Assembly: GCF_014873765.1 (NCBI RefSeq)
Contig: NZ_JADBGG010000008.1
Span: 1-64,000 of the forward strand
DNA: 64,000 bases
Direction of reading: 5' to 3'
From: Desulfomicrobium macestii
Lineage (GTDB): Bacteria; Desulfobacterota; Desulfovibrionia; Desulfovibrionales; Desulfomicrobiaceae
Shown: positions 57,879 through 64,000 of the stretch, piece after piece
How positions within the stretch are numbered: the stretch's first letter is position 1
How the letters are laid out: each line of letters starts with the position of its first letter
The notes under the pieces: generated by a model
Seen by the model: the letters and a program-made list of their open reading frames with translations, nothing else
What the model was told of the DNA's origin: nothing
Databases searched by the model: none
Made by a program: the position numbers and the translations under genes

Positions 57879-59690
57879 ATGAGCCTTTTTTCCAGCAAAT
57901 CCCTGCCCCAGCCCAAATTTCTGCCTATGACCCGCCATGAGATGGACCAGCTTGGCTGGGACGAACTTGATGTGCTCCTGGTCAGCGGCGACGCCTACGT
58001 GGATCACCCGTCCTTCGCCATGGCCCTTCTGGGCCGGACGCTGGTGGCGCATGGACTGCGCACCGGCATCATCACCCAGCCACGCTGGAGTGATCCCGAG
58101 GACATGCTTGTCATGGGCCGCCCGCGTCTTTTCGCCGGGGTCTCGGCCGGAGCCATCGACTCCATGCTGGCCCACTACACCGCCTTTCGCAAAAAACGCT
58201 CCGAAGACGCCTACACGCCCGGCGGCAGGGCCGGAGCCAGACCTAACCGGGCATGCATCGTCTACACCAACCTGCTGCGGCGCGCCTTTCCGGGATTGAC
58301 CGTGGTTCTGGGCGGCATCGAGGCTTCGCTGCGGCGCATCACGCATTACGATTTCTGGACCGATGCCCTGCGCAAACCCATCCTCCTTGATGCCAAGGCT
58401 GACGCCGTGGTTTACGGCATGGGCGAACGGGCCATCCTGGACATCGCGACCCGATTGCAGGCAGACCGAGATTTGAGGGGCATCCCCGGCACCGTCATCG
58501 CCGACGGCGATCTCCCCGCAGATATCGAACTTCCCAGCCACGAAGACATGCTCGCCGACCCCAAGGAGTTGATGCGGGCCACCCTCCTGCTCGAAAAACA
58601 GGTCCACGACGGCACGCAGTGGGCCGTGCAGCGCGTCGCCAACCGCTCCATCCTGATCGCGCCGCCGGCCACGCCGCTGACCACGGCTGAAATGGACAGG
58701 GTCTACGCCCTGCCCTACGCCCGCAAGGCCCACCCCGCCTACAACCAGCCCATCCCGGCCGAAGAGATGATCCGCGACTCCGTGACCAGCCATCGCGGCT
58801 GCGGCGGGGGGTGCTCGTTTTGCACCCTGGCCCTGCACCAGGGTCGACGCATCGCCTCGCGCAGCCGGAACTCCATTCTGGACGAGGTCCGCCGCATGGC
58901 GGCAAGCCCTGACTTCAAGGGCCATGTCTCCGACGTCGGCGGCCCCAGCGCCAACATGTGGGGCGCGTATTGCGACAAGGAAGGACAGCCCTGCAAACGG
59001 GCAAGCTGCATGACGCCCACCGTTTGTCCGCATTTCAGCATGGACCAGAAGGCCCACCTCGATCTGCTGCGCACCCTGCGCCGCACTCCTGGCGTGCGCG
59101 GCGTGCGCGTGGCCAGCGGAATTCGCTTCGACCTGGCCCTTAAAGACATGGTCGCCCTCGGCGGCTATCTGCGTGAATTCGTGGGCGGCCAGCTCAAAAT
59201 CGCGCCCGAGCATGTCTGCGACCACGTCCTGCGGCTGATGCGCAAACCCGGCAACCGCGTTTTCGAGGAATTTCTGACCATCTTCGCCCGCGAATCGAAA
59301 CAGGCGGGCAAGGAACAATACGTCATCCCCTACCTGATGAGCGCCTTCCCGGGCACCACCGACGACGACATGCGCGCCCTGGCAGGGTGGCTCGGCGCCC
59401 GCGGCTGGAAGCCAAGACAGGTGCAGTGCTTCATCCCCATCCCCGGAGCCGTGGCCACGGCCATGTATCATGCGGGCATCACGCCGGAAGGCAAACCCGT
59501 CCATGTGCCCCGCACCGACGAAGAACGGCTGCGCCAGCATCGCATCCTGCTCCCGCCTGAAGACAGGACTCCCGGACGTCCCATGGACGCAAGGCGCGAA
59601 CCTCGCCCGAAAAGCTGCGCGAACCGTTGTGCGGCGCCTTCGCGAAGTGCCGGCCCCGCAAAGAAAAAATCGGGCCGCAAAAAGAAATAA
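57879..59690 (+). CDS. YgiQ family radical SAM protein
   Basis: This 603-residue radical SAM protein has the [4Fe-4S] motif CGGGCSFC at about residues 308-315, an N-terminal UPF0313 domain (LLVSGDAYVDHPSF) and the conserved ASLRRITHYDFWTDALRKP. The last 35 residues are Lys/Arg-rich and probably disordered. The function of YgiQ is not established. It is monocistronic, following the ZraP terminator by 40 bases. The ribosome site is weak. Confidence 0.92.
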   Translation: MSLFSSKSLPQPKFLPMTRHEMDQLGWDELDVLLVSGDAYVDHPSFAMALLGRTLVAHGLRTGIITQPRWSDPEDMLVMGRPRLFAGVSAGAIDSMLAHYTAFRKKRSEDAYTPGGRAGARPNRACIVYTNLLRRAFPGLTVVLGGIEASLRRITHYDFWTDALRKPILLDAKADAVVYGMGERAILDIATRLQADRDLRGIPGTVIADGDLPADIELPSHEDMLADPKELMRATLLLEKQVHDGTQWAVQRVANRSILIAPPATPLTTAEMDRVYALPYARKAHPAYNQPIPAEEMIRDSVTSHRGCGGGCSFCTLALHQGRRIASRSRNSILDEVRRMAASPDFKGHVSDVGGPSANMWGAYCDKEGQPCKRASCMTPTVCPHFSMDQKAHLDLLRTLRRTPGVRGVRVASGIRFDLALKDMVALGGYLREFVGGQLKIAPEHVCDHVLRLMRKPGNRVFEEFLTIFARESKQAGKEQYVIPYLMSAFPGTTDDDMRALAGWLGARGWKPRQVQCFIPIPGAVATAMYHAGITPEGKPVHVPRTDEERLRQHRILLPPEDRTPGRPMDARREPRPKSCANRCAAPSRSAGPAKKKSGRKKK

Positions 59691-60128
59691 AGAAGTTCCC
59701 TTCCTTCGGACAGTTACCCGGCTTACGCCCTTCTTTCCCTGACACGCAGGGCGTGGAGGACATTTTTTGTCCTTTGATTTTTATGCACATTTTTCAAGAA
59801 GAGAATTGTCTTTTTCTGGATTTGACTGTAATATCAAATAGAAGAAGATTCTCGCAGGAAGCCCGGACCTGGCCGGCAATCGGGCGAGGACCAAACGTGG
59901 CCGAGAGACCGGCGAAAGATAATTTTTTTTTTAAGAACATGAAGAGAATAACTTCCCATAGTTCTTGATTTTTATTATGAAGTTCTGAATTTTCATGATG
60001 GACCGCGTCTTTTGCCCCAAGTCACAAGTCTTGGACATTGCCCGGTCTGACTTGAACAAATGCCCCGGCGTCCATGAACCATCCCTTGAGGATCATGAGT
60101 TTTCCCGAATCGCAATCTGGAGCGAACA
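59691..60128. other. intergenic region before the HU gene
   Basis: About 440 bases, AT-rich from 59780 to 59990. A weak inverted repeat, ACGCCC/GGGCGT, near 59726-59755 is followed by a T run and may end YgiQ transcription. No gene is supportable. The HU promoter must lie here but I could not assign it. Confidence 0.4.
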
Positions 60129-60404
60129 ATGAACAAAAGCGAACTTATTCAGTCCCTTGCCGAAAAAATCAAGATTTCCAACGATGAAGCTTCCACCATC
60201 GTGGACAGCTTTTTCGACTCCATGCGCGACGCCCTGCTGCGCGGAGACCGGATTGAAATCAGGGGGTTCGGCAGTTTCAAAATCAAGCAGTATGAAGGAT
60301 ACGTCGGCCGCAATCCCAAGACCGGGGAGTCGGTGCAGGTCAAGCCCAAGAAAATGCCTTTCTTCAAGGCCGGCAAGGGTCTGCTCGACTATCTCAACGG
60401 TTAG
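60129..60404 (+). CDS. HU/IHF-family DNA-binding protein
   Basis: This 91-residue nucleoid protein has the family beta-arm segment GRNPKTGESVQVKPKKMPFF and the GFGSF turn (RIEIRGFGSFKI). It bends DNA as a dimer. Its length is typical of HU and IHF subunits, and sequence alone does not separate them. GGAGCGA precedes the ATG. It may assist the sigma54 promoters in the region, but it is likely a global protein. Confidence 0.95.
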   Translation: MNKSELIQSLAEKIKISNDEASTIVDSFFDSMRDALLRGDRIEIRGFGSFKIKQYEGYVGRNPKTGESVQVKPKKMPFFKAGKGLLDYLNG

Positions 60405-60515
60405 CCCGTTGACATGAGGGGCCGTTTTGACGCAATTGCTCGCGGCACACCTTAATAAAAGACTGCAACCTGATCGTCCCGAATAGGTTGAACGTCTTTT
60501 CATGGAGCTTCGGCA

Positions 60516-61388
60516 TTGCATTCCGTGATCCAACGCGTCGCTGCTATTCATGATCTTTCCGGGTTCGGAGGGGGGTCACTCTCGGCTGTGATCCCCATTC
60601 TTTCAGCCCTTGGAATTCAGGTCTGCAGCCTGCCCACAGCCATCCTCTCCACCCACACGGGCGGCTTCGCCAACTTCCATTTCCGCGACCTGACCTCGGA
60701 CATGCGCTACATCATCGACCATTGGCGCCAATTGTCGCTGTCCTTTGCCGGCATATACTCCGGATTTCTGGGGTCGCCGGAACAGATCGACATCGTCAGT
60801 GATTTCATAAAGACATTCCGCACCGATTCCACCCTGGTCGTGGTCGATCCGGTGCTTGGCGATGACGGAAAGCTTTACGACACCATGGACAGATGCATGG
60901 TCGACGGCATGCGCAGCCTTGTCGCCTCCGCCGACGTGATCACACCGAACATCACGGAGGCGGCCCTGCTGCTGGACAAGGCAGGCCCTCCGGTCATCTC
61001 GGGAACCAAGGAAATAAAGATTTGGGCCCGCGCCCTGGCTGATCTCGGCCCACGCTGCGTCATCATCACCAGTGTTCCCGAAGAGCACGGCCGGGGCACG
61101 TCGGTCGTGGCCTTCGACAAGGACGCCAGCCGCTTCTGGAAGGTTGCATGCCCATACATTCCTGCATGTTACCCCGGCACTGGAGATATTTTCGCCAGCG
61201 TGATAACAGGTTCTCTGTTGCAGGGCGATTCTCTGCCCTTGTCCCTGGACCGGGCCGTGCAGTTCGTCTCCATGGCCATCCGGGCCACCTTCGGCCACAA
61301 TTTTCCGGAACGCGAGGGAGTCTTTCTGGAACGGGTGCTCCCGAGCCTTAACGCCCCCGTGTCCATGAGCAGCTTTGAACTGATATGA
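60516..61388 (+). CDS. pyridoxal/pyridoxamine kinase-like protein
   Basis: This 290-residue protein belongs to the PdxY/PfkB-like ribokinase fold, which phosphorylates B6 vitamers. It has HDLSGFGGGSL at about residues 12-22, ATP-site residues VVVDPVLGDDG and TPNITEAALL, and the catalytic loop YPGTGDIFAS near 227-236. The start is a TTG at 60516, 8 bases after GGAG; a GTG at 60525 is the alternative. It overlaps the next gene by 4 bases and begins an operon that continues into the mla genes. The vitamin substrate is inferred from the family. Confidence 0.85.
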   Translation: MHSVIQRVAAIHDLSGFGGGSLSAVIPILSALGIQVCSLPTAILSTHTGGFANFHFRDLTSDMRYIIDHWRQLSLSFAGIYSGFLGSPEQIDIVSDFIKTFRTDSTLVVVDPVLGDDGKLYDTMDRCMVDGMRSLVASADVITPNITEAALLLDKAGPPVISGTKEIKIWARALADLGPRCVIITSVPEEHGRGTSVVAFDKDASRFWKVACPYIPACYPGTGDIFASVITGSLLQGDSLPLSLDRAVQFVSMAIRATFGHNFPEREGVFLERVLPSLNAPVSMSSFELI

Positions 61389-62233
61389 CCGATCGATACC
61401 GCGGAATATTCGTCAGCGACCTCGACGGGACATTGCTGCGGAACGGCCGGATCTCCGATGGCGATCTGCGGGCCTTCAGAGGGCTGCGCGATCAGGGGAT
61501 AATGCGCGTCATCGCCACGGGGCGCTCGCTGTATTCGGCCAGGGCCTGTCTTGCGGATGATTTTCCGGCCGATTACCTGATCCTCTCGACCGGAAACCAG
61601 ATCGTGAACTGGCCGACGCAGGAGGTCATGCGCTCGTCCTTCATGACGGGGCGTGAAGTGCAGGATATCTGCCGTTTCCTGTCCGGGCTCGGACTGAGCT
61701 TCATGGTGCACGATGAATTTCCGCACAGCCATCGTTTCGAGTACCACCGGGGGCACGGAAACGTCGCGGATTTCGATCGACGGCTGGCCCTGTACGCAGA
61801 CCACGGACGGGAAAACACAGGCTCGCGCGAAATGCGCGCCGCATCCCAGATCGTGGCTATCGTTGACGGAAACGACGCGGCAATGCATGACCGCGTCAGC
61901 CGGGAACTGGGGAATCACAGCGTGATCAGGGCCACATCACCGCTGGATGGACAGTCCGTGTGGATCGAAATCTTCGCGGCGGATGTCTCCAAGGCCTCCG
62001 GCATAATGCATCTGGTCGATCATCACGATCTGCACGGAGCCCCAAGCGCGGCCATCGGCAACGATCACAATGACAGGGACATGCTCGAACTGGTACAGAT
62101 GTCCTTCAAAGTCGCTGACGCATTTCTGGATAATGAAGGCAAATACATTACAACCCCGGAAAACAGTGACGCAGTGGCATTTGCCATCGCGCACTACATG
62201 GAAAGATTCCATGCCGGCATGACGGAAGCATGA
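61385..62233 (+). CDS. HAD-superfamily Cof-type phosphatase
   Basis: This 282-residue HAD hydrolase has motif I VSDLDGTLL (about residues 9-17), motif II (VIATGRS) and the late motif GNDHNDRDML, as in Cof/YbjI-type sugar or nucleotide phosphatases. Start and stop overlap its neighbours by 4 bases each (ATGA). The physiological substrate is unknown, but its place beside a B6-kinase-like gene allows a role in vitamin phosphate balance; this is inference. Confidence 0.88.
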   Translation: MTDRYRGIFVSDLDGTLLRNGRISDGDLRAFRGLRDQGIMRVIATGRSLYSARACLADDFPADYLILSTGNQIVNWPTQEVMRSSFMTGREVQDICRFLSGLGLSFMVHDEFPHSHRFEYHRGHGNVADFDRRLALYADHGRENTGSREMRAASQIVAIVDGNDAAMHDRVSRELGNHSVIRATSPLDGQSVWIEIFAADVSKASGIMHLVDHHDLHGAPSAAIGNDHNDRDMLELVQMSFKVADAFLDNEGKYITTPENSDAVAFAIAHYMERFHAGMTEA

Positions 62234-63021
62234 AAAAAATATTGGCCGTCCCCGCACTGCTCGGGGCAACATCGCTTGATATCGTCAAGAACGTGGGACA
62301 GTGGGGAGTCTTCTCCCTGACTGCTGTTCTGGGCATGATCCACATGCGCCGCCTTCTGCCCAAGATTCTCCACGACATACATTTCATTGGCTTCAAGTCC
62401 CTGAACATCATCATTCTCGTGGCCTTCTTCACGGGCATGGTCCTTGGACTGCAAGGCTACTACACCCTGATCAAGTTCAGCGCCGAAGGCATGCTCGGCG
62501 TGGCCGTGGCCCTGTCCCTGGTGCGTGAACTCGGGCCGGTGCTGACGGCGATCATGCTCATCGGCCGGGCCGGTTCGAGCATCAGCGCCGAGATCGGGAT
62601 CATGCGCATCTCCGAGCAGATCGACGCCCTTTCGACCATGGACGTGGACCCTGTCCGCTATCTGGTCACGCCCAAGATCATCGCCTCGCTGATCTGTTTT
62701 CCGCTCCTGACCGCGATTTTCGATTGCGTGGGCATCCTGGGCGGTTATTTTTCCTCCGTGCTCCTAAGCTCCCGTTCGGGGATCTTCTTCAGCAAAATCC
62801 AGTCGAGCCTGCTCCTGTCCGACGTAACCGGAGGGTTCGTCAAATCCTTTGTCTTTGCCTTCATCGTCATCACCATATCCTGCTACTGCGGATATTACAC
62901 GCACCAGAACCAATCCAGCGCCGGTGCGGAAGGCGTGAGCAACTCAACGACATCCGCCGTTGTCCAGTCATGCGTTTACGTATTGGTCTCCGACTACGTC
63001 ATAACGTCTTTTTTGATGTGA
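62230..63021 (+). CDS. mlaE: MlaE-family lipid transport permease
   Basis: This 263-residue inner-membrane permease of the MlaE family has several membrane helices and the signature segments TGMVLGLQGY, VRELGPVLTAIMLIGRAGSS and EIGIMRISEQIDAL. It forms the membrane part of the phospholipid transporter maintaining outer-membrane asymmetry. It overlaps the HAD gene and is followed 4 bases later by the MlaF-type ATPase gene. Substrate-binding MlaD presumably lies beyond the window. Confidence 0.92.
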   Translation: MKKILAVPALLGATSLDIVKNVGQWGVFSLTAVLGMIHMRRLLPKILHDIHFIGFKSLNIIILVAFFTGMVLGLQGYYTLIKFSAEGMLGVAVALSLVRELGPVLTAIMLIGRAGSSISAEIGIMRISEQIDALSTMDVDPVRYLVTPKIIASLICFPLLTAIFDCVGILGGYFSSVLLSSRSGIFFSKIQSSLLLSDVTGGFVKSFVFAFIVITISCYCGYYTHQNQSSAGAEGVSNSTTSAVVQSCVYVLVSDYVITSFLM

Positions 63022-63025
63022 GCAC

Positions 63026-64000
63026 ATGAGCAGCACAACACCTCTCATTCAACTGCGCAATATTTCGAAGGCGTTCGGCGGCAGGGAAATCCTGCGGGGA
63101 GCGACTCTCGACATCCAGCGAAACGAGATCACCGCCATCATCGGAAAGAGCGGCGGCGGCAAGAGCGTCCTGGTCAAGCACATCATCGGGCTGATCACCG
63201 CCGACAGCGGGGAGATCATCTTCGACGGACTTCCCTATTCAACCATGAAGCGAAAGGATTTCTCGGCGATCAAGAACCGCTGCAGCTACATGTTTCAGAA
63301 CAACGCGCTCTTCGATTCCATGACCGTGTTCGAGAACATCGCCCTGCCCCTGCGGGAAAAATTCAAGCTCGGCAAAAAGGACCTGGAAGACAAGGTCCGC
63401 GCACGCATCGAACAGCTCGAACTGACCGAAGTCGCGCAGATGTATCCGAAACAGATTTCCGGCGGCATGCAGAAACGCGTGGCCCTGGCGCGGGCGCTGG
63501 TCACGGAACCCGAGATCATCTTTTTCGACGAACCGACCACGGGTCTCGACCCCATCCGCAAGAAGACGGTCTTCTCCATGATCCACCGCTACCATGAAAA
63601 GCTCAATTTCACGGCGGTGATCATCACCCACGACATCCCCGACATTTTCTACATCGCGCACACCGTGAACATTCTCGACGAGGGCCGGATCATCTTTTCC
63701 GGATCGCCCGTGGCCCTGGAACAGTCCTCGGACCCGGGGCTTTACACCTACACTCACGGCCACGAGATGCTCATCGACGAATTGACGGGCCTGCACAACA
63801 GGCTCTCGCTCATGCGCAAGGTCGAGGCCTTCGGGGCCGAAGCCCAAGGCTCCGAGCAGCTTGTTCTGGTCACGGTCAGGCTTCTGGGCATGAGGACCAT
63901 GATGGACTACAAGGGAGACCTTCTGGCCCACGCCTTCATCAGAAAGCTGGCCAAGTTCGTGAGTTCCTTTCTGCCCGAGGGTGCCTGTGCGGGCATGTTT
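63026..64000 (+). CDS. mlaF: MlaF-type ATPase with C-terminal GGDEF-like domain, partial
   Basis: This reading frame is open to the window end: 325 codons are seen. Residues 1-247 are an MlaF-type ABC ATPase with Walker A GKSGGGKS, signature ISGGMQKRVALARAL, Walker B IIFFDEPTTGLDP and a switch His in IITHD. From residue 251 the protein continues with DELTGLHNRLSLMRKVEAFG, which is the opening hallmark of a GGDEF domain, and the following 50 residues keep the spacing of that domain. The metal-binding Asp/Asn residues expected next are missing, so it may be a degenerate, non-cyclase domain. It starts 4 bases after mlaE. The C-terminus is not in the window. Confidence 0.88.
   Translation, partial: MSSTTPLIQLRNISKAFGGREILRGATLDIQRNEITAIIGKSGGGKSVLVKHIIGLITADSGEIIFDGLPYSTMKRKDFSAIKNRCSYMFQNNALFDSMTVFENIALPLREKFKLGKKDLEDKVRARIEQLELTEVAQMYPKQISGGMQKRVALARALVTEPEIIFFDEPTTGLDPIRKKTVFSMIHRYHEKLNFTAVIITHDIPDIFYIAHTVNILDEGRIIFSGSPVALEQSSDPGLYTYTHGHEMLIDELTGLHNRLSLMRKVEAFGAEAQGSEQLVLVTVRLLGMRTMMDYKGDLLAHAFIRKLAKFVSSFLPEGACAGMF

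Overview
The window looks like chromosome of a sulfate-reducing member of the Desulfovibrionales, most probably Desulfomicrobium. The strongest pointer is a small tetrahaem cytochrome c3 (8707-9111). Its predicted 111-residue mature form matches, from memory, the dimeric octahaem c3 of Desulfomicrobium norvegicum. The syntenic lactate-oxidation cluster (PFOR, lactate permease, D-lactate dehydrogenase, pta, ackA with a sigma54 two-component system) fits the same group. No rRNA, tRNA or CRISPR array was seen.

Layout. 1-625 is the end of an IS3-family insertion sequence. 1027-6083 (minus) holds a haem-sensor chemoreceptor, adenine deaminase and two lipid acyltransferases. 6215-9111 holds yedF, fdhD with a rhodanese lipoprotein, and the cytochrome. 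9112-14931 is a high-GC ABC/FtsX/membrane-fusion operon bracketed by repeats. 14932-21090 (minus) has YhaN/YhaO-type nuclease genes and a DUF945 gene. 21293-33033 (minus) is the lactate-to-acetate operon, followed by its probable regulators (34079-38841). 38923-44880 has a beta-hydroxyacid dehydrogenase, a zinc-ribbon protein, an orphan phosphorelay pair and a cysteine synthase fused to a dead CysRS. 45392-49186 is one giant gene joining an ammonium channel to PAS, GGDEF and EAL domains. 49497-53738 has a HigBA-ImmA toxin-antitoxin module, a gene remnant, an HdrD-like Fe-S protein and a nitrilase. 53749-57766 is a Zra-type envelope metal-stress system with mazG. 57879-64000 has a YgiQ radical SAM protein, an HU protein, and an operon of pyridoxal-kinase-like, HAD, MlaE and MlaF genes, the last fused to a GGDEF-like domain.

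How the genes work together. Lactate enters through the permease and is oxidised to pyruvate by the FAD/Fe-S dehydrogenase. PFOR makes acetyl-CoA, and Pta and AckA recover ATP. The adjacent hybrid kinase and sigma54 activator probably control this through two identical-architecture palindromes between two divergent sigma54-type promoters. Cytochrome c3, FdhD and YedF fit periplasmic formate/hydrogen electron flow and selenium use.

Most unusual signal. A family of about 175-nt intergenic elements has 33-nt outer arms whose sequence differs completely between copies but is self-complementary within each copy. All wobble pairs make sense only for plus-strand RNA. Conserved internal loops and a second covarying stem complete the structure. 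Complete copies lie at 753-926 and 14656-14830. A rearranged array lies at 9404-9956, and another copy was apparently broken by the IS3 element. I do not recognise the family.
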